From NCBI GenBank assembly GCA_001543015.1, contig LFLC01000004.1, positions 1 to 47,098 on the forward strand: a DNA stretch of 47,098 bases, written 5' to 3'. Below, in pieces: positions 14,365 to 22,875 of the stretch. Each line of letters begins with the position of its first letter. The first letter of the stretch is position 1. The stretch is from Nitrosopumilus sp. LS_AOA (GTDB taxonomy: Archaea > Thermoproteota > Nitrososphaeria > Nitrososphaerales > Nitrosopumilaceae). The notes below the pieces were generated by a model that was given only the letters and a program-made list of their open reading frames with translations, was not told the origin of the DNA and did not search any database. The translations under genes were made by a program, and so were the position numbers.

Positions 14365-15705
14365 TTATTTTTTGTCTTTTTTGATGGCGTTTAATTCCGA
14401 ACGCATTATTTCCATTTCCTCATGAACCTTTTTGTATTCTTTTTGTAGATTTCTTGTAAAAAACTCATCTTGATATCTTGTTATGGTGTACTCTTTTTGT
14501 CGTTTTATTAGTTCATCCACTTCTTTAATTTTCTCTTCAAGCTGTATTTTCTCAGCCTTTTCTTGTTCCCCTTTTTCTATTGCAACCTCCAAACTTAGTG
14601 GTTTTCCACATTTGGAGCAAATCTTTGAATCATACGAATTTGGTATGTTGCAAATATGGCAAATTTTTGGTCTGCTTACAATATCTTCATTTTTGCTAGT
14701 TGAGATTCCATAATGCTTGAAGATGGCCTCCTCAACATCTGAGTTCATCATGTGTTCATACCGTCCTGGCATCTTTGATCCTGATGACCATCCATACCTC
14801 TTTTTTTGTAGAGATTCTGTAAGAAACATTCCAGTTTTTGTAGCACCTGTATGACGGAATAGATTTGGCCAAATTCGCTTGTGAATTTGAGCAACATCAC
14901 AAATTCTCTGTAGTCTTTTCCTCATGGCGTGATATGACCATGATTCTCCAAACTTTTTTTCATTCATTGCAATCCATAATGGTGCTTCAGGATCAGAATT
15001 GTTTGGATGTTTATCAAAGTATGATGCCAAGTCTGGCACACATTCTATTACTCTAACTGGTCTTGGACCTGTCTTTCCATCAACTACAATCACTGCCCCC
15101 TTGTCATCAAATTTTACATGTTTTATTTGACGACTCAGAATTTCTCCTGGTCTACAAGCTAAATCTGAAAAAGTATGAATGAACGCTCTGTCTCTAAGAT
15201 TCTCTCCACATGCTTTGAGTAGTGAATTCTTTTCAGCTTCTGTGATTAGCATATCTGCAGTAAGGTTCTCTCTTGGCTTTTTGATTCTAATCCAACTAGT
15301 TTCTGTGGGGTCTCCTACTGATTTTTGGTCCCTTGAATCAAACTTTAACCATCTATAGAAATTCTTTAGAATTTTTTTATGATCTGATGTTGTGTTTGTT
15401 TCTTGACCCTCTTTGCTGAATTTCTTGTTAAAATTATACACCAATTCTTCAATGTCTTCTTTGTTAGCCTCATTCCAATCCTTCTTTAGCATTCTTGAAA
15501 GACTAAGTAATGTTCCAAGAATCTTTGAGCGTCTTGCATCTGACAATGATTCGTTTACTAAAACTCTATCAAATTTTTTCATTATCTGAAAATTGTTTTG
15601 GCTCAAATCTTTTTGCATCAATGCAAAGGTACGGAAAATAATTCTGTCATAATTGTATAATTTTATTCCATCTTGTCTATTGCCTGAAATCTGCTGTTTT
15701 GACAT
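14365..15705 (-). CDS. Tyrosine recombinase/integrase with zinc ribbon and coiled coil
   Basis: A 446-residue site-specific recombinase. An N-terminal SAM-like core-binding domain (about 20-140) is followed by the catalytic domain: R185 in LACRPGEIL, K211 in VVDGKTGP, R284-H285 in NLFRHTGATK, and the likely nucleophile Y316 in MPGRYEHMM. The H-x-x-R box reads N281-L-F-R284, so the usual first His is Asn. After the catalytic domain are a CxxC...CxxC zinc ribbon (C349, C352, C363, C366) and a Lys/Glu coiled coil to the C-terminus, making it much longer than XerA. It lies 45 bases from the 3' end of tRNA-Glu on the same strand, as expected for an element integrated at the tRNA. Confidence 0.85.
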   Translation of the reverse strand: MSKQQISGNRQDGIKLYNYDRIIFRTFALMQKDLSQNNFQIMKKFDRVLVNESLSDARRSKILGTLLSLSRMLKKDWNEANKEDIEELVYNFNKKFSKEGQETNTTSDHKKILKNFYRWLKFDSRDQKSVGDPTETSWIRIKKPRENLTADMLITEAEKNSLLKACGENLRDRAFIHTFSDLACRPGEILSRQIKHVKFDDKGAVIVVDGKTGPRPVRVIECVPDLASYFDKHPNNSDPEAPLWIAMNEKKFGESWSYHAMRKRLQRICDVAQIHKRIWPNLFRHTGATKTGMFLTESLQKKRYGWSSGSKMPGRYEHMMNSDVEEAIFKHYGISTSKNEDIVSRPKICHICNIPNSYDSKICSKCGKPLSLEVAIEKGEQEKAEKIQLEEKIKEVDELIKRQKEYTITRYQDEFFTRNLQKEYKKVHEEMEIMRSELNAIKKDKK

Positions 15706-15750
15706 CTAGTATATAATAGAATGAACAGGGTATTAAACCAGAATGATAAT

Positions 15751-15824
15751 GCTCCCATCGGGATTTGAACCCGAGTCTTTGGCTTGAGAAGCCAAAATGC
15801 TTAACCGGACTACACTATAGGAGC
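15751..15824 (-). tRNA. tRNA-Glu (anticodon CTC)
   Basis: Read on the minus strand, the 74-base sequence folds as a cloverleaf. The acceptor is GCTCCTA/TGGGAGC with one G-U pair. The anticodon stem is TTGGC/GCCAA around TTCTCAA (anticodon CTC, reading GAG). The T arm is CGGG-TTCAAAT-CCCG. No intron and no encoded CCA is seen. The start GCTCCTATAGTGTAGTCCGG is typical of archaeal tRNA-Glu. Its 3' end faces the integrase gene, so it is a likely attachment site. Confidence 0.93.
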
Positions 15825-15935
15825 TTGATAAAAAATTAATCAATCTCAATTTAAAGGAAATGTTTTGAGTTTACATGAATTTGTAAAATTTTATGAGTTT
15901 CCACCTTTATAGAAAATTCAATTCAATTCAATTTC

Positions 15936-16826
15936 ATGGATATAAAGCAAATTATCAAAGATCAAGGACTATCTGATTTTCCAGTTGGCTTGGGTGGTTG
16001 TAGAATTTCTGATAATTCTTTTAATTCATGCAGTTATGATGTTGTAGTTTTTGATGGAAAATCTGAATCAGATAAAATCATCAAAATTGAAAATGACTTT
16101 GCAACAATTCATCATGCTTCTTTTTCTGAGACATTATCCAAAAAACTACTTCAGTATGATAATTTACAAATTATACAGGATGAATCTTGGGAGTTGAGAA
16201 TGTTTCTTTCAAAAATCAGTCAAAAACTTCCTTCACTTTTTTCAGATCATGCAAAAAATTCTTTGATAGAGTCATTGTTTTGTTGCCAAAAAACTAAAGA
16301 GGCAATTCAAAATTCTGATGCATTTGCTCCATGTTGGCAAAAGTGTGCATCATTTTATCTAGCTGATTCAATTTCTTCTTTAAACAATCAGCGTTCCAGC
16401 CCCTCACATATGCTTGATTTATTTCGAAAACTTGAAAAAAATTCAATTAATGAACACATTTCAATTGTTACTCAAACAGTTGGAATTGAGAGGGCAACTC
16501 CAATTTTACTTGAAAGAATATTGAAATCAACCATTGGATTCTCTGATCTAGTTGAAAAAAATAATCATTCTGAAATAATTCGACAAAAACATGATTTCTT
16601 TGTAAAAAATTCCATGATTTCAGATTGCTATTTTTATCTAGAATACATTAACAAAGAGATTTTTGTTCAAATCAAAGATACTTTGAATAGAAATCCTGAT
16701 TTATTTCATATTTTGAAAATTGCATTTGATGTTGAGGCTGATTCGAATCTATTATTGCAACAAGCCGATTTAATCCAAAAATCTTGTAATGAAATTATTG
16801 AATTTATCGCCAAGCCTGTGTTCTAG
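15936..16826 (+). CDS. Hypothetical protein
   Basis: A 296-residue soluble protein that I cannot place in a family. The N-terminal third has a strand-rich pattern with FPVGLGGCRIS and SYDVVVFDGKSESDKIIKIE, faintly like nucleotidyltransferase-type sequences. The rest is helical (LFRKLEKNSINEHISIVTQT, then TPILLERILKST). It lies just across the tRNA from the integrase and probably belongs to the host backbone. The ATG at 15936 follows an A+T-rich promoter-like stretch. Confidence 0.6.
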   Translation: MDIKQIIKDQGLSDFPVGLGGCRISDNSFNSCSYDVVVFDGKSESDKIIKIENDFATIHHASFSETLSKKLLQYDNLQIIQDESWELRMFLSKISQKLPSLFSDHAKNSLIESLFCCQKTKEAIQNSDAFAPCWQKCASFYLADSISSLNNQRSSPSHMLDLFRKLEKNSINEHISIVTQTVGIERATPILLERILKSTIGFSDLVEKNNHSEIIRQKHDFFVKNSMISDCYFYLEYINKEIFVQIKDTLNRNPDLFHILKIAFDVEADSNLLLQQADLIQKSCNEIIEFIAKPVF

Positions 16827-16871
16827 GTTTTTGTACTAACCTTTTAAAACAAGTACAATTATTGGTTTTAC

Positions 16872-17018
16872 ATGGTAGATCAAGCATGTGGTTGCGAAGC
16901 TGACAGCGGCGACCCAGATTATTCTTGTGATTGTGCAATGCAAGGTCATTGCATATGTAGTGCCGATTGCAAATGTGCAACTGACGTTTGTAAAGAAGCA
17001 GTTGGACAAATGTCCTAA
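16872..17018 (+). CDS. Cysteine-rich metallothionein-like microprotein
   Basis: A 48-residue frame from the ATG at 16872. It has nine Cys, at positions 6, 8, 19, 21, 27, 29, 33, 35 and 40, mostly as C-x-C pairs (ACGCEADSG, YSCDCAMQGHC, ICSADCKCATDVC), plus one His. Such density of CxC pairs in so short an acidic protein is characteristic of metallothioneins that chelate Cu, Zn or Cd. The overlapping longer frames on both strands (16804-17022, 16888-17181) arise from the same repetitive codons and are rejected. It converges with the small minus-strand gene at 17054. Confidence 0.65.
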   Translation: MVDQACGCEADSGDPDYSCDCAMQGHCICSADCKCATDVCKEAVGQMS

Positions 17019-17053
17019 ACACACAAAATTACATCTTTTTCTTTTCTTTTTAT

Positions 17054-17221
17054 TTAATCGTCATCTTGTTCAAAGCCCCACGATTTTACTAATTCTTTTT
17101 GGAACTTGTCAGCTTGTTTTTCATCTAGTGCAAATCCACAATTCTTATGAGTTGGAACAACTGCCATTCCATCTAATTTGAATTCTACTTCAAACAAGTG
17201 AACTTTGGAACATTCGCACAT
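17054..17221 (-). CDS. Small protein with N-terminal CxC motif
   Basis: A 55-residue frame, ATG at 17221 and TAA at 17054-17056. It begins MCECSKVHLFEVEFKLDGMA, has one further Cys (KNCGFALD), and ends with a helix and acidic tail (KELVKSWGFEQDDD). The CxC pair near the start and a third Cys could bind a metal, which would fit the neighbouring metallothionein-like gene, but I know no family. Confidence 0.55.
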   Translation of the reverse strand: MCECSKVHLFEVEFKLDGMAVVPTHKNCGFALDEKQADKFQKELVKSWGFEQDDD

Positions 17222-17342
17222 TTCTTAAATTTTAGTACATTTTCCTCTATATTTGCTTATTTGAATTACTTCCCTCATCTCTTTTTCTTAATTTTTTTTA
17301 ATACTGAATAAGGTTTAACTAGGTAATTCATTAATTATTTTT

Positions 17343-18842
17343 GTGATTAAGAATATTGTTGTTTTAGTAGTTTTAACTGTAGTATTTTCCCTTGGATTTT
17401 CAAATATGGCTTTTGCTCAAGGTGTTCAAACATCTGGTGGTGTAGACGTTGAAGGAACGTGGTACTTAGGTGAAGGTCTCCAAGTTGGAGATTATTTTGA
17501 ATATTCTTTATGTGAATTAGATCTTAATGATTGTGCTCCAATAAAACTGCAAATGTGGATTAAGGGAGAAATCCCATATGAAACTGAATCATTGTGGGAT
17601 GCACGAGTTGTTATTTATGATGGCGATAAGATTATCAAAGGTTCATGGGGTCTTGGTAAAAGTTCTCCTGAACCAATAACTTTTGATGATGACCTTTTTG
17701 ATTATGCAATTGCATTCAAGTCTTCTTTGGCTTGGTTAGGTGCTTTTGCTACTTCTGTTGAAGGTGATAGAATTCATGGTCCACAAAAATTTAGTGATCC
17801 AGCATGGGGAAAAATAGGTGCAATTGGTGGCGCTCAATTAGTTCCAGTTAGAACAGAAACAATTAGTGTTCCTGCCGGAACTGTGGATACTGTAGTTGTT
17901 GGTTGGTATAGTGGTAATTATAATCATATTTGGATAGTGGATGATTTTCCTTTCCCTGTTAAAGCAGAAACTTATGCATGGGTTACTACTGGCATTGCCC
18001 CTACAATGCACAAGTACACTTTGTTAGATTTTACTGAAAATGTTGTAGATGATCCTTTCAAAGATATTGTGGAAACTGTAACAAAAGAAAAGTTGTTTGG
18101 ATGTCCTACAAAATTTTATGATTATACCAGTGGACGTGTTTCTCCAAATACCCACACCATGACTATTCAGTATAATTATGCTCCAGCATTTCCTCTTGAA
18201 GGATGTGATATTGATTGGAAAATTAATTTCATGAATAAATTTAATGATGTTGAATTTGTAGATCAACTTCATTATGATATTTGGGTTTTAGATGAGGATG
18301 GTAATCTATTACGTTCATATGCTCAAGAACTTGGACGAGCTGAATTATTTAATGGATTTGGCCAAATTCACGTTCTTCTCCCAGTAAAAGAAGAAGCTGG
18401 AATAGTTGGTTATACAATATTTATTCATGGTACCGGACCAGAATATGAAATACCTGATCCGACCCTTGGTGGATTTGCTACCATCGAAATTGAAATCATT
18501 GAAAACCCTCTCTTTGAAAAAACCACAACACCTGAGGTAATTTCACCACCTGAGGTAACTACACCACAAGAAATTCCTAATTGGATTAAAACCAATGCTG
18601 GATGGTGGGCAGATGGCTCAATTGATGATGCTTCATTTGTAGGTGGAATTCAATATTTAATTGAGAATGAAATCATGAAAATCCCTACAACATCACCGGG
18701 TTCCACTGGAGGTAGTACTGAAATTCCTAATTGGATTAAAACCAATGCTGGATGGTGGGCAGATGGCTCAATTGATGATGCTTCATTTGTAGGTGGAATT
18801 CAATATTTAATTGAGAATGGAATCATGAGTATTTCTTCTTGA
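17343..18842 (+). CDS. Secreted protein with two C-terminal NWIKTNAGWWADG repeats
   Basis: A 499-residue protein starting at GTG. A signal peptide covers about 1-26 (VVLVVLTVVFSLGFSNMAFA). A beta-rich ectodomain (about 27-390) follows, then a Pro/Thr/Glu linker. Two copies of a ~40-residue repeat (EIPNWIKTNAGWWADGSIDD and ASFVGGIQYLIENEIMK) occupy about 409-447 and 459-499. This repeat is widespread in secreted thaumarchaeal proteins, where it probably mediates surface attachment or carbohydrate/protein contacts. Copies are separated by a Gly/Ser linker. The ectodomain function is unknown. The two repeats are nearly identical in DNA. Confidence 0.8.
   Translation: MIKNIVVLVVLTVVFSLGFSNMAFAQGVQTSGGVDVEGTWYLGEGLQVGDYFEYSLCELDLNDCAPIKLQMWIKGEIPYETESLWDARVVIYDGDKIIKGSWGLGKSSPEPITFDDDLFDYAIAFKSSLAWLGAFATSVEGDRIHGPQKFSDPAWGKIGAIGGAQLVPVRTETISVPAGTVDTVVVGWYSGNYNHIWIVDDFPFPVKAETYAWVTTGIAPTMHKYTLLDFTENVVDDPFKDIVETVTKEKLFGCPTKFYDYTSGRVSPNTHTMTIQYNYAPAFPLEGCDIDWKINFMNKFNDVEFVDQLHYDIWVLDEDGNLLRSYAQELGRAELFNGFGQIHVLLPVKEEAGIVGYTIFIHGTGPEYEIPDPTLGGFATIEIEIIENPLFEKTTTPEVISPPEVTTPQEIPNWIKTNAGWWADGSIDDASFVGGIQYLIENEIMKIPTTSPGSTGGSTEIPNWIKTNAGWWADGSIDDASFVGGIQYLIENGIMSISS
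18570..18819 (+). repeat. Two exact ~100-base copies within the secreted protein gene
   Basis: Bases 18570-18669 and 18720-18819 are identical, a 150-base offset that keeps the frame. Exact identity, including third codon positions, points to very recent duplication or ongoing gene conversion. Confidence 0.85.
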
Positions 18843-18891
18843 AATTTGTACATTCAAATTGTTGAAACTTTAAAAAAATAATGAATCAATA

Positions 18892-19251
18892 ATGCTTGGT
18901 ATTTTTAATCATCCAAAACGTCGTCTCAAAAAATTCATCAGAGATGGAGAATATGTTGAAGCAATTGCATTTGGGAAAAACTTGGAATCTGAATATGCAG
19001 ATGATCCTGATTTTATGTTCATTATGGGGAGTATCTACTATATTGTAGAGGATTCAAAAAAAGCATTACCTTATTTTGAAAAATCTTTTCAACTCAATGA
19101 CTCTGATGCTGAAACATTGCGATTAAAAACAAATGTTCATCTGGCTTTGGAGCAAAAAGATGAGGCAATAGATTGTTGTTATAGAATTTTAAAAATTGAA
19201 CCAAGAAACCCAGAAGCTTTACAATTAATTAAAGAACTTGAAAGTCTATAA
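18892..19251 (+). CDS. TPR-repeat protein
   Basis: A 119-residue protein with about three tetratricopeptide repeats. Visible matches include EYVEAIAFGKNLESEYADDP, FIMGSIYYIVEDSKKALPYF followed by EKSFQLNDSD, and VHLALEQKDEAIDCCYRIL followed by KIEPRNPEAL. The last two show the canonical 'A...y..A...y..al.l.P' pattern. It is cytoplasmic and likely a protein-protein scaffold. It follows the secreted repeat protein by about 50 bases. Confidence 0.8.
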   Translation: MLGIFNHPKRRLKKFIRDGEYVEAIAFGKNLESEYADDPDFMFIMGSIYYIVEDSKKALPYFEKSFQLNDSDAETLRLKTNVHLALEQKDEAIDCCYRILKIEPRNPEALQLIKELESL

Positions 19252-19260
19252 AATGTAAAA

Positions 19261-19758
19261 CTATTTTTTACTTTTCATTAAATATGCATTTTCCAATAAC
19301 CAATCACAAAATTTAGTTACCTTTTCATCAAATTCAGTCCAAATATGCACTGAATGCGGTAAAATGTCAATCTTTGAATTTTTAATTAATACTCTGACTC
19401 CTTCTTTGTCTTCATACATGTACGCATCCTCAGTTTGAATATCCACTAGAATTTCTTTTGCTTTTTGTTTGATGAGTTCTCTATCAATTGGAAATTTTTT
19501 CACTTTTTGATCAACTATCAAACTAAGGTCTCTTTTCCCATACATTTCATACTCTTCAATTTTTCCTTGTTTTGGAAAATTCACAACTAGATTGATGTTG
19601 TACTTTTTTCCTACTTCTTTACCAATTGCTACAATTCGATTATATCCCATTGGTGGACTCTTTTTTAACAGAAATCTAATTTGGGCCAAGTCTCTTTTTA
19701 ACTGATTTTGAAGATCTGTAGTAATTTCAGAAAATATCATTATTGAATTGCATTTCAA
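19261..19758 (-). CDS. Hypothetical protein
   Basis: A 165-residue protein (a Met at residue 7, position 19740, is an equally good start). It is an alpha/beta soluble protein with many Lys. Segments such as IVAIGKEVGKKYNINLVVNF and GVRVLIKNSKIDILPHSVHI suggest a folded domain, but no family is recognised. It converges with the TPR gene and is divergent from the gene at 19823. Confidence 0.55.
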   Translation of the reverse strand: MKCNSIMIFSEITTDLQNQLKRDLAQIRFLLKKSPPMGYNRIVAIGKEVGKKYNINLVVNFPKQGKIEEYEMYGKRDLSLIVDQKVKKFPIDRELIKQKAKEILVDIQTEDAYMYEDKEGVRVLIKNSKIDILPHSVHIWTEFDEKVTKFCDWLLENAYLMKSKK

Positions 19759-19822
19759 TTCCTATTATAATCATTAATTTTTCGCAAGATTGGTTTTTTT
19801 AGAACTTCATTTGATATTCATC

Positions 19823-20467
19823 ATGGCAATGCCTCAGGATTATGATGGAATGAGAACTGATGATGCATCATTAAGAACTGATAATGTAGATGAATATCGA
19901 CGAACATGTATTGACTTTATTGAAGATATCTCTCATAATTACGAGGAATGGATTGAATATTACAAATTACCTGAAGATGAGGACAAAAAAAGACGTGCAG
20001 AAGTTCATGCAATCATTACAAAAACAAACAAGTGGATTGCAAAAGTTGCACAATCAATCAAAGCAGTCGATGTAGTCATGAATGATGGAATTCAAAAGAT
20101 GGCTGAATCAACTGCTGGAAAACCCATTGAAATTGGAGTTTTCATAAATCAGACATCAAGTTATACTGAAACAAAATCCAGAATTATTGACATCGTTGTT
20201 AAAGCAAGTGGAAGAAAAGGAAGAAAAACAAAACTAGGATATCATTTTAAAAATGATAGATTTAGAGTAGAATCTAGTTGTAAGGCATATTTTGATGAAA
20301 CTAATTTACCTGAACAAGAATTCGAAATGATGGATATTCATCTAAAACTTTATGCAGAAAAAGCAAAACAGCGTGATGTAATTTCATTTACTGTAACTGT
20401 ATGTGAGATGGAAAATGATGTGGAAATTGACAGACGTGGATTAACTACAATTATACATCTAGTCTAA
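19823..20467 (+). CDS. Hypothetical protein
   Basis: The start is taken at the ATG 19823 (MAMPQDYDGMRTDDASLRTD, 214 residues); the frame is open further upstream but only with a hydrophobic, non-conserved-looking lead. Two parts are visible: a helical N-terminal half (EYRRTCIDFIEDISHNYEEW) and a strand-rich C-terminal half (KSRIIDIVVKASGRKGRKTK, then VISFTVTVCEMENDVEI). I do not recognise it. It ends 4 bases before the convergent beta-propeller gene. Confidence 0.6.
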   Translation: MAMPQDYDGMRTDDASLRTDNVDEYRRTCIDFIEDISHNYEEWIEYYKLPEDEDKKRRAEVHAIITKTNKWIAKVAQSIKAVDVVMNDGIQKMAESTAGKPIEIGVFINQTSSYTETKSRIIDIVVKASGRKGRKTKLGYHFKNDRFRVESSCKAYFDETNLPEQEFEMMDIHLKLYAEKAKQRDVISFTVTVCEMENDVEIDRRGLTTIIHLV

Positions 20468-20471
20468 ATTT

Positions 20472-22733
20472 CTAAGGCATACTATCTTGTTCTGAAATCA
20501 TTTCTAATTCTATTGATGGTTCTTCTTCAAAGTATTCAATAAATTTTCCAGTGTTTTCAAGTTTAATTGAATTGATTTTATCTAAATTATCAAAAGAATT
20601 CATTTTTAGATATCCTTGAGATGCCGTATACAATACATCATCAATGTAGAATGTTCTTGCATTACTCATTCCGTAATATCTAGAGTCACTATCTGAATGT
20701 GTAATAGTTCCCTTTACTTCAAACCCATTTGATTTATCTACATCAAAAATATAGAATCCATTCCATCGGTTATAGTCTGGTGCAAACATTTTTGAGCTTG
20801 TATTCTCCAAACCTTTCACATCACCGCTAATTGGAATTGAAATCACTCCTCTTGTTTTATCAAAAAAGAATGCTTTGTGGTTGTATAGTGCTTCTGAATG
20901 AGTGGAACTATCTCCAATTATGATATCGCCTGCAACTTTGGGATTATTAACATCAGACACATTGAATAACGAAATTTTTATTCCTAATTGCTGAACTCTA
21001 CCGTTATCAATTTCTTTAGTATCTCTTCCTACACCAATAACATGTTCTTCATCAAATGGATGCAAATAATTTGAAAATCCTGGAATTTTTAATGCACCTA
21101 AAATTTTAGGAGTATCTGATGACAAATCAATTACAAAGAAAGGATCAATTTGTTGAAACGTTACCAAGTACAATCTATCACCCATAAATCTGGCTGAAAA
21201 TATGCTCTCTTCAGGTGCAATATCTTCTAGTTGCCCTACAATGTCTAATTTCTCATCTAAAACATATACTGCATTTGAGCGGATGGTTCCCTCATACTGT
21301 GTATAAATCTCAGTTGTAGTGGCAACTCTGAATCTATCTCCACTTTGATCCATTGAAAATTGATTGAGTAATCTTCCTGGAACTTCACCTTTTGCAACAT
21401 ATTTGATTTTTTCTTCATCAATTGATATTTTATGGATGATTGTTTTTCTTGTATCTTCTTGGATTTTTACATCATATTCATTTAGTGCATTTTTAATTTT
21501 TTCAAACAACTTTTCTTTTTCATTTTTATTCATCTCATTGTATGACTTTTGCATTAATTCAGAAATTTGAATCCATTGTGTAGATGAACTAAGTGTTGAA
21601 TCATTTTGAATTAATTTAATTTCATTTTGAATTTCATTTGGTAATAGGGGCACTATGACATCAAAGAATCTATTTTGAGCAGAGTTTTCATAAAATACAT
21701 TTGGCATGTACTGCTGATAAGTCAGATAAAAATTATCTTCTGATACATAAAATGCACCAGTATGGCCCATTAGAAATGTTTCAGAGTTTATTGTATCTCC
21801 AAATATGTCAATTGCAGTAAGTGTGCTAAAGTTTGAAAATTCTTCAATATTATCAAAGTAGAATGCATCTGGTGTCATTATTCTAATTGAATTCTCTAAA
21901 ATGACTGGGAGTTTTGGATATTGGTAATTAATGTAATTGTTTGTTACAAAGTATGCATAGTTTCCAATCATTCGTGCATCCTTAAAATGTCCATCAATTG
22001 TATAGTCTTTGAGAATTGTGGGTTTTTCTTTATCAGATACATCTACAATTAATGCATGAGTAACTGAACTGTATGATCTCCTTGGAATAAAGTCAAACTG
22101 TGGAATTATCTCATCATCGCTTTGTCCATTGTAAAATATTACTAGTTTGTCTTCATTTAGGAACATATTTTGGATATATTGAGATTCGATATCTAGTGCA
22201 ATTTTGAGAATTACTTTTGCATCTTCTGCAGGATATGCATCTATAATTGATAATGTATTTCTTGATACAATGTAAACATACTTTGAATCATTTTTGATAT
22301 AGTCTGGTTCATCGACATTTGCAACTTGAACATTTGTAGTCGAATAGTCTGAACCTCCAGACGTTGATTTTGATTCAGCATTTGCAGGCATTGGTGAAAC
22401 AGAAGGGGATGACATTTCATCAAATCCAGAATCAAACATCATTTCCTCAGTAACTGCCATATTTCTGACAATAATATTGGTGTCATAGAAATTTCCACTA
22501 AATAATGTGGATGCCTCAAGAATATTTTTCAGTTCTTCTTGGGATGATATTTTTTTAATTTCATTTGTTCCCTCAAAAAATTCTGATATTGATTTATCTA
22601 CATAGATTATTTCAGGAGGAGATTGAATAATTTGTGGTTCAATTTGTTCAAATGATATTGAATACATTATTCCTGCTGTTACTAAAACTGAAATAGCTAT
22701 CACAATTGGGATTGTTATTATTTTTGAACTCAT
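20472..22733 (-). CDS. Secreted protein with C-terminal beta-propeller domain
   Basis: A 753-residue protein with an N-terminal signal anchor (IITIPIVIAISVLVTAGIMY). The long ectodomain carries regularly spaced blade-like segments such as DYIKNDSKYVYIVSRNTLSI, ALIVDVSDKEKPTILKDYTI, RFMGDRLYLVTFQQIDPFFV and ISLFNVSDVNNPKVAGDIII. This matches the Beta_propel family (COG4880, 'secreted protein containing C-terminal beta-propeller domain') common in archaea and some bacteria. Ser/Gly-rich linkers occur near residues 110-130. It is likely a cell-surface protein of unknown ligand. It is divergent from a membrane-tethered HTH regulator that may control it. Confidence 0.85.
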   Translation of the reverse strand: MSSKIITIPIVIAISVLVTAGIMYSISFEQIEPQIIQSPPEIIYVDKSISEFFEGTNEIKKISSQEELKNILEASTLFSGNFYDTNIIVRNMAVTEEMMFDSGFDEMSSPSVSPMPANAESKSTSGGSDYSTTNVQVANVDEPDYIKNDSKYVYIVSRNTLSIIDAYPAEDAKVILKIALDIESQYIQNMFLNEDKLVIFYNGQSDDEIIPQFDFIPRRSYSSVTHALIVDVSDKEKPTILKDYTIDGHFKDARMIGNYAYFVTNNYINYQYPKLPVILENSIRIMTPDAFYFDNIEEFSNFSTLTAIDIFGDTINSETFLMGHTGAFYVSEDNFYLTYQQYMPNVFYENSAQNRFFDVIVPLLPNEIQNEIKLIQNDSTLSSSTQWIQISELMQKSYNEMNKNEKEKLFEKIKNALNEYDVKIQEDTRKTIIHKISIDEEKIKYVAKGEVPGRLLNQFSMDQSGDRFRVATTTEIYTQYEGTIRSNAVYVLDEKLDIVGQLEDIAPEESIFSARFMGDRLYLVTFQQIDPFFVIDLSSDTPKILGALKIPGFSNYLHPFDEEHVIGVGRDTKEIDNGRVQQLGIKISLFNVSDVNNPKVAGDIIIGDSSTHSEALYNHKAFFFDKTRGVISIPISGDVKGLENTSSKMFAPDYNRWNGFYIFDVDKSNGFEVKGTITHSDSDSRYYGMSNARTFYIDDVLYTASQGYLKMNSFDNLDKINSIKLENTGKFIEYFEEEPSIELEMISEQDSMP

Positions 22734-22875
22734 TTTTCATCTTCTCTTTTTAATTATTTTTTTGAAAACCAACATTTAGTGATTACTATCCCTTGATAGT
22801 TTGTGATAAAAGGTTTAGTGAAAATCAATTTTTACCAAATAATTTACATATGCTAAATTTGTATGAACAATTCTA

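Noticed and set aside
16804-17181. Overlapping frames on both strands around the Cys-rich gene
   Set aside because: They are by-products of the Cys-codon-rich microprotein (16872-17018) and of the convergent gene at 17054-17221.
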